Shown: piece after piece, positions 30,352 to 39,954 of the stretch
Layout of the letters: each line of letters begins with the position of its first letter
How positions within the stretch are numbered: the stretch's first letter is position 1
Assembly (NCBI RefSeq): GCF_900112585.1
Contig: NZ_FOLY01000002.1
Coordinates: forward strand, 372,001 to 436,000
Reading direction: 5' to 3'
Length of the DNA: 64,000 bases
Source of the DNA: Kushneria avicenniae
GTDB taxonomy: Bacteria > Pseudomonadota > Gammaproteobacteria > Pseudomonadales > Halomonadaceae
Made by a program: the position numbers and the translations under genes
Notes under the pieces: model-generated
Database searches by the model: none
Told to the model about the DNA's origin: nothing
Seen by the model: only the letters and a program-made list of their open reading frames with translations

Positions 30352-31683
30352 ATGGCTCGTCCACTGCTGACGCTGATACTGCCGCCGCTGCTGGGGCTTT
30401 TCATTCTGGCCCTGGGCAACGGGTTTCTCTCGACGCTGGTGACACTGCGACTGGACAACGCCGGGGCGTCGGTCGAGACCATTGGCTGGGTTTCCTCGGC
30501 CTACTATGTGGGGCTGGCGCTGGGGGCGGTACTCAACGACCGGCTGTTGCTGCGTATCGGCCATATTCGCGCTTATGCCTGTTTCGCTTCTCTGGTAGCG
30601 GCGGCGGCCCTGGCTCAGGCGCTGTGGCTCAACGCCGGCTGGTGGTTTGCCATGCGTCTGGTGGGCGGCTGGGCCACGGTCGGGGTCTATCTGGTCATTG
30701 AAAGCTGGCTTCTGACCAGCAGTGATGCGGCTCGGCGCGGACGTATTCTGGCCTTCTACATGATCTCGCTCTACGCCGCGCTGGCGCTGGGGCAGCTGCT
30801 GCTGGGCCTTTTCAAGGCGCCCTTTGACGCCATGCCCTACGTGGTGATCGGCATGCTGGCGACGCTGTCGCTGCTGCCCCTGTGTATCATTCCCCGCGTG
30901 TCACCGCTGCTGGAACATGCCGTACCGCTGCCACCCTGGCGTCTGGTGCGGGTCACGCCGACCGGCGTCATGGGGGTGTTCGGCTCGGGGTTGATCGTGG
31001 CGGCACTTTACTCGCTGCTGCCGCTGTATCTGCAGCAGGCGGGGCTGTCGGTCGAGCGGCTGGGGCAGTTCATGGCGATGGTCATCGTGGGCGGCATGGC
31101 GCTTCAGTACCCCATGGGGCGCTGGTCGGATCGCAATGATCGCCAGATCGTGCTGATCATTCTGGGCATGGCATTGATTGCCCTGTCGCTGGCACTGCCG
31201 ATGGCGGCGGCCATCAGCGAACTGGCACTGGGGATCGTGCTGTTTGTGTTCGGCGGCGTGGCGTTTTCGCTCTATCCGGTGGCGATGAGCCACGCCGCTG
31301 ACCGGGCCCCGCCTCAGGCATTGGTGGGCATGAGCCAGGGGCTTTTGCTGATCAATGCGGTGGGCTGCACGATCAGCGCGCCGATACTGACCGGCCTGAT
31401 GGGCCGCACGGGAGACAATGGTCTTTTCTACGGATTTGCCATCATCTCCACGGTCATGGCGCTCTTTTTCATGTGGCGGCGCAGCGTGCGCCCGGCACCG
31501 CAGCCGGTCGCGCCCTTTGCCGCGCACCCGGTGCAGTCCGTAATGGGAGCCGAGCTTGAAGTGACCGAGGAGATGGTGACCGGCGCCGAGATCCAGGCAG
31601 AAAAGGACGAGGCCGAGGTGGCTGCACATCAGGACAACGCGCGCTTTGACGCCGAACATGCCATTGATGAGTCGCGCCCGTGA
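30352..31683 (+). CDS. MFS transporter, YcaD-like
   Basis: 443 residues with 12 hydrophobic segments. The N-terminal LGNGFLSTLVTLRLDNAGASVETIGWVSSAYYVGLALG and the second-half GGMALQYPMGRWSDRNDRQ fit the YcaD branch of uncharacterised MFS transporters. The last ~60 residues are acidic and cytoplasmic. Substrate unknown. It is convergent with the diguanylate cyclase gene. Confidence 0.88.
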   Translation: MARPLLTLILPPLLGLFILALGNGFLSTLVTLRLDNAGASVETIGWVSSAYYVGLALGAVLNDRLLLRIGHIRAYACFASLVAAAALAQALWLNAGWWFAMRLVGGWATVGVYLVIESWLLTSSDAARRGRILAFYMISLYAALALGQLLLGLFKAPFDAMPYVVIGMLATLSLLPLCIIPRVSPLLEHAVPLPPWRLVRVTPTGVMGVFGSGLIVAALYSLLPLYLQQAGLSVERLGQFMAMVIVGGMALQYPMGRWSDRNDRQIVLIILGMALIALSLALPMAAAISELALGIVLFVFGGVAFSLYPVAMSHAADRAPPQALVGMSQGLLLINAVGCTISAPILTGLMGRTGDNGLFYGFAIISTVMALFFMWRRSVRPAPQPVAPFAAHPVQSVMGAELEVTEEMVTGAEIQAEKDEAEVAAHQDNARFDAEHAIDESRP

Positions 31684-31699
31684 CAAGCGGCGCGCTCGA

Positions 31700-33301
31700 T
31701 CAGATATCGAAGGCGAGGTGTCGGTCATGAAAGCGCAAGGTGTTGCGGCCTTCGCGCTTGGCCCGATACATGGCCTTGTCAGCCAACTGCACCAGCGTCT
31801 GGACGTCGCGGGTGTCGCTGCCCAGTATCGCAATGCCGATACTGATGCCCAGTCGAACCTGCTGGCCGTTCTGCAGCGTCAGGGGCTGATTGATGCTGTT
31901 GATCAACCCCTGTGCGATGACGGCGAGATCGTCCCTTGGGGTGCGATGGTCGAGAAGCACCACGAATTCATCGCCGCCCAGTCGGGCCGAAAAGTCATGC
32001 TGGCGTGATATCGCGCGCAGTATATCGGCGATCTGTCTGAGGACTTCGTCGCCGGCATGGTGACCATGGGCATCGTTAATCTGCTTGAAATGGTCGAAAT
32101 CAAGCATCATCAGAGCATGGCGATGATCAGGATGAAGGCGGTGATAGCGTTCGATGACGCTTAGTCGGCGCTCAAACCCCAGTCGATTGCCAAGCCCTGT
32201 CAGCGGGTCAGTGACGGCCAACTTCTCGGCGGCTTCAGCGGCGCGCCGGCGCTCGGTAATGTCGTGGGCCACGCCCTGTAGACGTCCTTCCTCCAGACGG
32301 CTGACCATCACATTGACCCAGCGCCGTTGATCGCCCTTGCCTACAGCCATTTCCCACTCACGGACGCTGTCCCGGCGCGCTCTTCGGGTAGTGAGTTCCC
32401 GTAGCGTAGGGCCGCCTTCACTGATCAGTGTCGTAAAGACCCTGGGCTGCGCTTTGATATCAAACGGCTCGCCGGCCATGAACAGGCGGCAAAAGGCCGG
32501 GTTGGCCGACAGCAGTCGTCCCTGGTCATCCAGTTCGAAAATGCCGACCTCGACGTTGTCGAAGAGCGTGCGGTAGCGCCGTTCCTCGACTTCCCGAGCC
32601 AGTCGTTGCCGTCGCTCCTCGCTCAGACTGTTGACCAGCCGGTCGATCATGGTATTAACGCTGGTCACCAGTCGCCCGATTTCGTCGCGACGATGGCCGC
32701 CAGGCGTGGCCAGCTTCTGGCCGGTTTCGGCTTCCAGCGCATGCAGCTTCTGCGAGATATCACTGATAGGGCGGGTGACGAAATAAAACACCACCAGAAT
32801 CACGCTGAGTCCAATGCATAAAAGTTGCAGCAGCAGTGCGACAGAAAGAAAACGGGTCGCTTCATTGATCTGGCCATCGATCCAGTCCTGATCCGGCACC
32901 AGTGTCAACTGACATACCGTCCTGTCCGGTTCGAAGGGGGAGGCAATCTGGCGGGTCAGCGGTGTGCCACTGCTGTGATCGGAGTTCGTGATGTGATCGG
33001 CCAGCAGGCTGCCATCGTTTCTTGAAAGGCTCGCCCGGCGCACGATGCGGTTGCTCAGAAGTCCCTGCGTGACCTCACTGGCCAGCTGGGTATCCTCCAG
33101 AAAGCAGGCAATCTGAGCTGTACGCTCAACGGTGGAAACCAGCCCTTCCAGACGCGTTTGCTGAATATCCTTTTCGGATTCGGCGCGAAAATGTACTGCC
33201 AGGTGTAAAAAGCAGACGCCAAGAAGACCGACGATCAGCATGATGGCGGCAGCTGCCCGGAGGGCAAGACGGCTGTGAGCGAGCGTCGACAGGCACTTCA
33301 T
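31700..33301 (-). CDS. Membrane diguanylate cyclase with HAMP, PAS and GGDEF domains
   Basis: 533 residues. A membrane helix near residues 15-33, a periplasmic sensor region to ~140, a second helix at ~148-168, a HAMP segment, a PAS domain (LFDNVEVGIFELDDQGRLLSANPAF), and a C-terminal GGDEF domain. The active motif RLGGDEF is intact at about residues 439-445, and an inhibitory I-site RQHD lies five residues before it, so it should make c-di-GMP under product inhibition. It is the last gene of a three-gene minus-strand operon with a porin-like and a PBP-like gene, which may supply the signal. Confidence 0.93.
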   Translation of the reverse strand: MKCLSTLAHSRLALRAAAAIMLIVGLLGVCFLHLAVHFRAESEKDIQQTRLEGLVSTVERTAQIACFLEDTQLASEVTQGLLSNRIVRRASLSRNDGSLLADHITNSDHSSGTPLTRQIASPFEPDRTVCQLTLVPDQDWIDGQINEATRFLSVALLLQLLCIGLSVILVVFYFVTRPISDISQKLHALEAETGQKLATPGGHRRDEIGRLVTSVNTMIDRLVNSLSEERRQRLAREVEERRYRTLFDNVEVGIFELDDQGRLLSANPAFCRLFMAGEPFDIKAQPRVFTTLISEGGPTLRELTTRRARRDSVREWEMAVGKGDQRRWVNVMVSRLEEGRLQGVAHDITERRRAAEAAEKLAVTDPLTGLGNRLGFERRLSVIERYHRLHPDHRHALMMLDFDHFKQINDAHGHHAGDEVLRQIADILRAISRQHDFSARLGGDEFVVLLDHRTPRDDLAVIAQGLINSINQPLTLQNGQQVRLGISIGIAILGSDTRDVQTLVQLADKAMYRAKREGRNTLRFHDRHLAFDI

Positions 33302-33304
33302 GAC

Positions 33305-33721
33305 CTATTCTCGCAGTGTCATGAGAACACGCATGCTGGCCGGTACCTGATCACTATCGATGTAACCAAGAGCGTTTGTATTGTGCGTAATGATGTCAAC
33401 GAGCTCTATGGTGCTTGCGGCCTGCTGCGGAGGTGAACTCTGGCCGGAGAAGACCAGACGTGCCCAATAGGAATTGATTTCGGCCATCTCCTTGTTGACC
33501 AGCGATCGATAAAAACGTGCCCGTAGGGGCGTTTGATCGATCGGCAGTGCCACACTGCCGTCCGGCAGCTTGCGATAGCGTCCCATGAAGATATTGATGG
33601 CTTCGCTGCGATTGATCTGTTGTACGTCGCTATCACTGTTGATGACGATGGCAATGTCAGCCCTCGCGGCCGCGGCGCTCAGCAAAAGAGTGAACAGGAT
33701 GATGCGCATGACGCGGGTCAT
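33305..33721 (-). CDS. Small periplasmic PstS-like/phosphate-binding-type protein
   Basis: 138 residues with a signal peptide (about 1-21, ending AARA). The rest is a half-length PBP-like domain: VVINSDSDVQQINRSEAINIFMGRYRKLPDG and HNTNALGYID are typical of the small PstS-like proteins found next to sensor cyclases. ATG 33721; an alternative ATG lies four codons on. The stop is four bases before the start of the GGDEF gene, implying coupled translation and a sensory partnership. Confidence 0.85.
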   Translation of the reverse strand: MTRVMRIILFTLLLSAAAARADIAIVINSDSDVQQINRSEAINIFMGRYRKLPDGSVALPIDQTPLRARFYRSLVNKEMAEINSYWARLVFSGQSSPPQQAASTIELVDIITHNTNALGYIDSDQVPASMRVLMTLRE

Positions 33722-33731
33722 GGAGATATCC

Positions 33732-34892
33732 CTAAAAGATGAAATCCAGCCCGAGGCTGACCATGGTTGACCAGCCGCCGTTCCAGCTGTCGTCAGTGTT
33801 ACGCCAAAGCAGGCCGGGAGAGTGTGTATGAATGCGATCGACCTGAGTCTTGATCGCCAGATCGTTGGCTACGTCATAGCGCAGACCGACCCCCCAGGTG
33901 CGCTGCTCGATATTGGAGTTCAATGGGTCGTCGCGATCGTCATGCGTTCTGACAGCTGACAGGACGGTATAGGGTGACAGATCGTTGAAGCGCCAGGCGG
34001 CCGAGACAAAGGCTGAATCTACCCAGATTTCATTTCTGATCAGTATGTCGCGATTCCATATGGCCTGAAGCTGCAAAGGACCCGGATTATAGATGGCCCC
34101 CACCGAATAGACTTCAAGCTGTTCAAACCCGGTCGCTGCATTAAAAAAGCGTCGGGTATTGAAGCCGGGAATCTGGGCCACCTGATCGGCCAGTGTTCCG
34201 CCATAGTCCACATCGGATTCGATTCGGGTATAACCTGCGCGAAACCGCCAGGCGCCTGTTTCATAGTTGAGATGGCCACCGTAAATGTGGTCGGCATCAA
34301 AATTGGCGTACAGCTCGTCCGATAAATAGGCGCGGCTGTTGGTGCGCCCAGTGAAAAATCGCGCCCAGATCAGATCGCTGCCCATCGGACGTTTGAACGT
34401 CACATCGGCACCATCGATATAGGTCAATTGCAAAACGCCAAAATGATCCACCGGTGGCCGAATCCATGGATAGGCGTAACCGACGTAGCGTGAATCCGAC
34501 ACCAGATCGACATCCCACCCCAGCCGGCCGACGCGAAACTGAAATCCCGGGTCCGGTGAGTAGCGCAGGAAGGCCAGCATCAGTTCGGGGCTGAAATCCC
34601 CGCTGCTGTGATACTGACTCATGCCCTGTATGACGCCGGTCAGCTTCTCATCGAATCTGATATCGGCCTGCAGGCCCAGGCGTGTATCGATTCTACTGCT
34701 CCAGCCTTGTTCTGCGCCTTTGGGCTGACCGATATCGCGCACAAAATCGGCATGCTCCTGATTGCTGTGCAAAAGTCCCAGTGTGCCGAAGCCGCTCAGG
34801 GTTACCCGGTCGTCAAGAAAGCGGGTCTGTGCCTGTATGTCAGCACTGCCTGTCCATAAAAGCACTGCAAGCAGAGGCAGAATGCGTTTCAT
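33732..34892 (-). CDS. Outer-membrane porin-like beta-barrel protein
   Basis: 386 residues with a cleavable signal peptide (MKRILPLLAVLLWTGSADIQAQ). The mature part is a run of alternating amphipathic strands (FGTLGLLHSN..., RFRAGYTRIES, VGLRYDVANDLAIKTQVDRI) ending with the terminal aromatic FIF, as in outer-membrane barrels. It is the first gene of an operon with the PBP-like and GGDEF genes (10 and 4 bp spacings). Specific substrate unknown. Confidence 0.82.
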   Translation of the reverse strand: MKRILPLLAVLLWTGSADIQAQTRFLDDRVTLSGFGTLGLLHSNQEHADFVRDIGQPKGAEQGWSSRIDTRLGLQADIRFDEKLTGVIQGMSQYHSSGDFSPELMLAFLRYSPDPGFQFRVGRLGWDVDLVSDSRYVGYAYPWIRPPVDHFGVLQLTYIDGADVTFKRPMGSDLIWARFFTGRTNSRAYLSDELYANFDADHIYGGHLNYETGAWRFRAGYTRIESDVDYGGTLADQVAQIPGFNTRRFFNAATGFEQLEVYSVGAIYNPGPLQLQAIWNRDILIRNEIWVDSAFVSAAWRFNDLSPYTVLSAVRTHDDRDDPLNSNIEQRTWGVGLRYDVANDLAIKTQVDRIHTHSPGLLWRNTDDSWNGGWSTMVSLGLDFIF

Positions 34893-35070
34893 CGATTGAT
34901 GATCTCGCCATTTTTGGAGGTGATTCAGCCAACAGAACCCGTATTGATACGAGCAGCATATGTCGGCTGTGATGGCATCAACTTTAATGGCAGGACCGGA
35001 ACGAGAATTCGATGAAAAGCGTCCATCCGGCAGGCTTTATCTGAAGGTCATGATAAAGGCACGATCATTA

Positions 35071-35796
35071 TCAATGGGCCGGATCGACCACGCCGTTGAT
35101 CGAGGCGTTGCGCCGGAACCAGCCGGCAATGCTGGCCCGCGGCAGGCGGGTCGGCAGCACCTCATGAGGTACGGTGTCCGACAGGAAGCAGGCCAGGGTG
35201 CCGGCTTCCGGGCGTACCCGGGCCATTTCGCGACTCGGCGCCTGTGGGTCGAAGCCGTCCGGGCCCTGCTGCTGGCTTTCGAACATCACCATCTCGCCGC
35301 CGCCATCGACGGGCCAGTCGCGGTTGAGATAGGTCACCGTGGAAATCACCCGATTGGCACGCCCCTGGAAGCTGTCCACGTGACGCTTGTAAAAGGCGCC
35401 CGGCGGGTAGCGGGCAAAATGAGCCTCGAACTCGAAAAGGCCGATAAACAGCGCCCGGTTGATCAGCTCGCGAAGCTCTTCCAGACGCTGAAGATAAACC
35501 CGCTGGGCGGGGCTTTCGTGATTGAGCCAGCGAATCGCATCGCCGCGAATGCTGGCGGCCAGCTGATGCTCCTTGAGTCGGCCAATACCGGCATCGGCCA
35601 GTGCATCGTCGGCTTCAAGCTGTTCGAGATCAGACAGCAGGGCATCGATCAGCGCCGGTGAGAAAAAGTCACGCTGACAGCTGAACCCCTGTTCGATCAG
35701 ATCCTCGATGAGGGCATCAACGCGCTCGGGGATCAGCGGCGAGGCTGCCAGCAGGGCCCGGGTCTCATGGTCGAAATCATTGCGAACGGTGCTCAT
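35071..35796 (-). CDS. 2OG-Fe(II) oxygenase (prolyl-4-hydroxylase-like)
   Basis: 241 residues. Iron ligands are His and Asp of FYKRHVDSF (about residues 137-139) and the His of SDTVPHEVLP (~213); the 2-oxoglutarate Arg is in LPRASIAGWF. The N-terminal third is helical. This matches the SM-20/Ofd1-type bacterial hydroxylases of unknown substrate. Its start overlaps the stop of the upstream NudL gene in an ATGA, so the two are translationally coupled. Confidence 0.9.
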   Translation of the reverse strand: MSTVRNDFDHETRALLAASPLIPERVDALIEDLIEQGFSCQRDFFSPALIDALLSDLEQLEADDALADAGIGRLKEHQLAASIRGDAIRWLNHESPAQRVYLQRLEELRELINRALFIGLFEFEAHFARYPPGAFYKRHVDSFQGRANRVISTVTYLNRDWPVDGGGEMVMFESQQQGPDGFDPQAPSREMARVRPEAGTLACFLSDTVPHEVLPTRLPRASIAGWFRRNASINGVVDPAH

Positions 35797-36434
35797 GTCG
35801 GACGCCTTCGTGACGGTCGAGGAGGGAGATGGCGAAGTATCGAGCTTTCAGGGTAACGGTCAAGGCCGATATCCACCTGAAAGGCCACGTTGAGGAGCTC
35901 GACGACCATCATCGCCGAAAGACCCCAGAGCGTATGCTCGAGAATCGAGTAGCTGGGCACATACCAGCAGGTCTCGTCATCGCGGATGACATCGGTGTGC
36001 TGGCGCGGGTCGGTCATCAGTCGGGCCAGCTCGACCTCGAAAATGGTGTCGATTTCGTCCGGGTTGGGGGTGAAGGTGGTGTCGGGCTCGATCAGGCCCA
36101 CAAAGGGCGTCACGATCATGCCGTTGGCCGAGAAACGGTCCGACAGCCGGCCCAGCAGACTGACCCGCTCGGAGGGCAGGCCGATCTCCTCGAAGCTTTC
36201 CCGCAGGGCACAGGCTTCAAGGCTTTCGTCTTCCGGGTCCAGCTTGCCGCCGGGGAAGGCCACCTGACCGGCATGAGAACTCAGGCGTGCGTTGCGCCGC
36301 GTCAGCAAAAGCGTTGGCGCGTCGTGATTGATGATCGGCATCAGCACGGCCGCGCGGGGATGACGGCCATCAATCTGCGCCGGCCGATGATCCTTGAGTC
36401 GATGTTGGGCCTTTCGCAGCATGACAGACACCAT
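35793..36434 (-). CDS. CoA pyrophosphatase NudL-type Nudix hydrolase
   Basis: 213 residues. The N-terminus has RPAAVLMPI-like PRAAVLMPIINHDAPTLLLTRRNARLSSHAGQVAFPGGK, the CoA-Nudix (UPF0035) signature, followed by the Nudix box core RESFEEIGL. It hydrolyses CoA to 3',5'-ADP and phosphopantetheine. It overlaps the 2OG oxygenase start by four bases. ATG 36434; another ATG four codons on is possible. Confidence 0.93.
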   Translation of the reverse strand: MVSVMLRKAQHRLKDHRPAQIDGRHPRAAVLMPIINHDAPTLLLTRRNARLSSHAGQVAFPGGKLDPEDESLEACALRESFEEIGLPSERVSLLGRLSDRFSANGMIVTPFVGLIEPDTTFTPNPDEIDTIFEVELARLMTDPRQHTDVIRDDETCWYVPSYSILEHTLWGLSAMMVVELLNVAFQVDIGLDRYPESSILRHLPPRPSRRRPT

Positions 36435-36539
36435 CCTGAAGAGAGATCAGAGCATCATGGCGAAATCGCCAATCGACACATGAGATGATCAAACGTAGTG
36501 TAAAGCGTTCGGCCACTCGCCGTAAGTGACGAGGACAGC

Positions 36540-37115
36540 ATGAATTTTTGCAGCCATTGCGGCGCGCCAGTGCGCTTTGCCATCCCGGCAGACGATGATC
36601 GTCCACGCTATCTGTGCGATAACTGCGGCACCATCCACTATCAGAATCCACGTATCGTGGCCGGCAGTCTACCGATCCTGAAGGATCAGGTATTGCTGTG
36701 TCGCCGCGCCATCGCCCCGCGAAAAGGGTGCTGGACCCTGCCGGCCGGGTTCATGGAAAACGGCGAAACCACGCCCGAGGCCGCCATTCGCGAAACCCGT
36801 GAAGAGGCCTGCGCCGAGATCGAGATCGGTGGGCTCTATACCATGGTTGATCTGCCCCACATCAATCAGGTCTACATGATCTATCTGGCACGGCTGCGTG
36901 ACGACCTGACCCCCGCCTTCGCGGCCGGTCCGGAAAGTCTCGAAGTGGCGCTTTTTTACGAAGAAGAGATTCCCTGGTCCGAGCTTGCCTTTTCGACCAT
37001 CACGAAAACGCTCGAGAACTATTTCCGTGATCGAGCGCGGCTCGAAGATGAGGTGCGCGATGTTCACCGCCTGGCGCACTACGCGCTGCATACCGACGTG
37101 ATCCGTCGCTGGTAG
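36540..37115 (+). CDS. Zinc-ribbon Nudix hydrolase (NudC-like, short)
   Basis: 191 residues. An N-terminal zinc ribbon (CSHCG at 4-8, CDNCG near 28-32) precedes a Nudix domain with the full box GFMENGETTPEAAIRETREEA. It lacks the NADH-specific SQPWPFPQS motif of NudC and is shorter. Likely a nucleotide-sugar, ADP-ribose or similar pyrophosphatase. Divergent from NudL-2OG operon. Confidence 0.9.
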   Translation: MNFCSHCGAPVRFAIPADDDRPRYLCDNCGTIHYQNPRIVAGSLPILKDQVLLCRRAIAPRKGCWTLPAGFMENGETTPEAAIRETREEACAEIEIGGLYTMVDLPHINQVYMIYLARLRDDLTPAFAAGPESLEVALFYEEEIPWSELAFSTITKTLENYFRDRARLEDEVRDVHRLAHYALHTDVIRRW

Positions 37116-37220
37116 CCTCCGGGGCAGGTCGCATCGTCCGCTGGACGACCTGCTGGCAGATGATGGCATAATTGCGGCTTTTCCCAGGGGCCGGCTCGGC
37201 CGACAACGATATAGATCACG

Positions 37221-37586
37221 ATGCTCAAATGGATTTCAATCGCGCTGGTCGTCGCACTGGCGGCGCTGCAGTATCAGCTCTGGCTGGGAGATGGCGGTCT
37301 TCTGGAACACAGCCGCGTCAAATCACGCGCCGATGAACTGCAGGAGAGCAATCAGCTGCTGACGGATCGCAACGACCGCCTGGCCGCCGAGGTGGTGGAT
37401 CTGAAAAACGGTCTCGATGCGATCGAGGAGCGCGGTCGCAACGACCTGGGCATGATCCGCAACGACGAACAGTTTTTCTGGGTGCCCAGTGAGAAGGCCA
37501 GTCACAACCCCACGAAAGTGGCGCCGCCGGGGGCTGACCAGAGCGCCGACGAAGCTCGTGACGACTTTACCGGGAGGCAGGGATGA
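37221..37586 (+). CDS. ftsB: Cell division protein FtsB
   Basis: 121 residues. One N-terminal membrane helix (residues ~4-22), then a coiled coil (ADELQESNQLLTDRNDRLAAEVVDLKNGLDAIEERGRNDLGMI) as in FtsB, which links FtsL and FtsQ in the divisome. The C-terminal tail is longer than in E. coli (~103). Overlaps ispD by four bases (ATGA). ftsB-ispD-ispF-truD-surE is the classic gammaproteobacterial order. Confidence 0.95.
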   Translation: MLKWISIALVVALAALQYQLWLGDGGLLEHSRVKSRADELQESNQLLTDRNDRLAAEVVDLKNGLDAIEERGRNDLGMIRNDEQFFWVPSEKASHNPTKVAPPGADQSADEARDDFTGRQG

Positions 37587-38326
37587 GCGCCCCGCAGTGG
37601 CTGATCGTCCCGGCGGCCGGGCGCGGTACGCGCATGCGCGCGGCCTGTCCCAAACAGTATCTGCTGCTCGAGGAGCAGGCGGTGCTGGCCTGTACGCTCT
37701 CGCGTCTGCATGAGGCCTTTCCCGAGGCAAATCTGCTGCTGTGTCTGGACCCCGAGGATCAGTGGTTTCATGACGCCATGGTGCCCTTTGCGACATGGCA
37801 GCGTCTGGATGGCGGCGACGAACGGGTGGATTCGGTGCGCGCCGGTATCGACTGGCTGGCCGGAGAGGCTTGCGATGACGACTGGGTGCTGGTCCATGAC
37901 GTGGCGCGTCCCTGTGTGACGGTCGCAGATCTCCATCATCTGCTGGCATCGATCGAGGACGACCCGGTGGGCGGTCTGCTGGCCGCTCCGGTAACCGATA
38001 CCCTCAAGCGTCAGGACAGTGATCAGCGCGTCCATGAAACCGTACCGCGTCAGGGCCTCTGGCGCGCTCTGACGCCGCAGGGGTTTCGCTATGGCGTGCT
38101 GCGCGAGGCCTTCGAGCGCGCCGGCCATGACCGGTTTCTGATGACCGATGAAGCCTCCGGCGTCGAGCAGCTCGGTCATGCGCCCAGGCTTGTGACCGGA
38201 CGCAGTGACAATCTGAAGATTACCCATCCCGAGGACCTGGCGCTGGCGGCACAGATTCTGTCTGCCCAGCGCGCCAGTTTCCATCCATCCCTGTCCGACA
38301 AGGAGCCCGGCCATGAGCCTGTCTGA
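37583..38326 (+). CDS. ispD: 2-C-methyl-D-erythritol 4-phosphate cytidylyltransferase
   Basis: 247 residues. The nucleotide motif [10 protein letters not shown] is at the N-terminus, with VHDVARPCV mid-protein and [13 protein letters not shown] near the C-terminus, all IspD signatures. MEP pathway of isoprenoid synthesis: CTP + MEP to CDP-ME. Overlaps ispF by 14 bases and ftsB by 4. Confidence 0.97.
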   Translation: MSAPQWLIVPAAGRGTRMRAACPKQYLLLEEQAVLACTLSRLHEAFPEANLLLCLDPEDQWFHDAMVPFATWQRLDGGDERVDSVRAGIDWLAGEACDDDWVLVHDVARPCVTVADLHHLLASIEDDPVGGLLAAPVTDTLKRQDSDQRVHETVPRQGLWRALTPQGFRYGVLREAFERAGHDRFLMTDEASGVEQLGHAPRLVTGRSDNLKITHPEDLALAAQILSAQRASFHPSLSDKEPGHEPV

Positions 38327-38831
38327 TCCTTCCATGCTCGCTCGGCTGCGTATCGGTCACGGTTTTGATGTGCATCGCTTTGGCGAGGGCGATCATCTGA
38401 TGCTCGGCGGCGTACGTGTGGCGTTCGACCACGGCTTTGTGGCGCACTCCGATGGCGATGTGGTGCTGCACGCCCTGAGCGATGCCCTGCTGGGCGCGGC
38501 CGCGCTGGGCGATATCGGCAGGCACTTCCCCGATACCGACGAGCAGTGGCGCGGCGCCGACAGCCGCGCGCTGCTGCGTCACGTGGTGTCACTGATCAAG
38601 GCAGAGGGGTTTGCCCTGATCAACGTCGACGTCACCATTCTGGCCCAGGCGCCCAGGATGGCACCGCATATCGACGCCATGCGCGAGGTGATTGCTGGCG
38701 ACATCGCGCTTGAAAGATCCTGCGTCAACGTCAAGGCCACGACCACAGAGAAGCTCGGTTTTACCGGACGCGGCGAGGGCATTGCCGTGGAAGCCGTGGC
38801 GCTTCTGGTGCGCGTTGACGAGGCCTCATGA
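38313..38831 (+). CDS. ispF: 2-C-methyl-D-erythritol 2,4-cyclodiphosphate synthase
   Basis: 172 residues. GHGFDVHRF (metal-binding Asp-x-His), [18 protein letters not shown] and [10 protein letters not shown] are the IspF motifs, and [19 protein letters not shown] is the C-terminal signature. Homotrimer in the MEP pathway, converting CDP-MEP to the cyclodiphosphate. It overlaps truD by four bases (ATGA). Confidence 0.97.
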   Translation: MSLSDPSMLARLRIGHGFDVHRFGEGDHLMLGGVRVAFDHGFVAHSDGDVVLHALSDALLGAAALGDIGRHFPDTDEQWRGADSRALLRHVVSLIKAEGFALINVDVTILAQAPRMAPHIDAMREVIAGDIALERSCVNVKATTTEKLGFTGRGEGIAVEAVALLVRVDEAS

Positions 38832-39880
38832 CCCTGGAAACAAGCGGGGTGCCGGTGCTGCCTGACTGGGCCAGAAGTCTCGGTACACCGCCGCACTCGG
38901 GACGATTTCGTGAATTTCCCGAAGCCTTTCGGGTCGAAGAGCAGATGGCCTTTACGCCCGAGGGCGAAGGCGAGCACCTGTGGTTGCACTGTGAAAAGCG
39001 CAACCTGTCCACGGCGCAGCTGATTCGTCATCTGTCGCACCGGCTGGAAGTGGCGCCGCGTGATATCGGCGTGAGCGGTCTCAAGGACCACACCGCGCTG
39101 ACGCGTCAGTGGGTGTCGGTAGCCCTGCCCGGGCAGGCCACGCCGGCAGCACTGTCCGAGCTGGTCGAAATGGAGGGCCTGCGGCTTCTAGGCTTCGGTC
39201 GGCATCCGCGCAAGCTGCGGCGTGGCGTTCATCGGGCCAACCGGTTTGCGCTGTATGTGACCGGCGATGCCGTGGCGCAGGGCTCGCTCGAGACGCGCTG
39301 GCATGCGCTTGTCGCGCACGGTGTGCCCAACTATTTCGGGCCGCAGCGCTTTGGGCATCAGGGCAGCAACCTTGCGCGGGCCCGGGCACTGATGGCGCGA
39401 GGCTGGAAGAAGAAGCAGGACCGTGACGGTCTGCTGCTTTCGAGCGCGCGCAGCTTTTTGTTCAACCAGGTGCTGGATGCCCGTATCCGACAGGAGAGCT
39501 GGGCCAGCGGTCTGGAGGGCGATGTGTTCAATCTCGAGGGCAGCGCCAGCCGGTTCGCCGGCGAGACGCTTGATGATGCGCTGCAAACGCGGCTGGCCGC
39601 GCTGGATATTCATCCTACCGGTCCGCTATGGGGGCGCGGCGCCAGTGAGGTCAGCGGTGAGGCACAGGCGCTTGAGCAGACCATCGCCGAGCGTGAATCA
39701 ACGCTTTGTGACGGCATCGAAAAAGCGGGCGCGACGCCCATGCGACGTGCTATGCGCCTCGCACTTCAGTCGCCGGCGCTTGAGCGTGACGGTGACGGCA
39801 TCTGGCTGCATTTTTCGCTGGCGCGCGGCGGTTTTGCCACGGCCGTACTGCGTGAACTGTTTCAACATCCTGCGCTCTAG
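38828..39880 (+). CDS. truD: tRNA pseudouridine(13) synthase TruD
   Basis: 350 residues. The catalytic Asp lies near [18 protein letters not shown], and [15 protein letters not shown] is the TruD hallmark. Modifies uridine 13 of tRNA-Glu. Sits between ispF and surE as in other gammaproteobacteria. Confidence 0.97.
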   Translation: MTLETSGVPVLPDWARSLGTPPHSGRFREFPEAFRVEEQMAFTPEGEGEHLWLHCEKRNLSTAQLIRHLSHRLEVAPRDIGVSGLKDHTALTRQWVSVALPGQATPAALSELVEMEGLRLLGFGRHPRKLRRGVHRANRFALYVTGDAVAQGSLETRWHALVAHGVPNYFGPQRFGHQGSNLARARALMARGWKKKQDRDGLLLSSARSFLFNQVLDARIRQESWASGLEGDVFNLEGSASRFAGETLDDALQTRLAALDIHPTGPLWGRGASEVSGEAQALEQTIAERESTLCDGIEKAGATPMRRAMRLALQSPALERDGDGIWLHFSLARGGFATAVLRELFQHPAL

Positions 39881-39954
39881 CGTTGTGAGCCGCCACGGCG
39901 ACGAGCCGGATCAAATTTCATTCACTGTCATGCCACAAGGCACAGGGACGTCCA

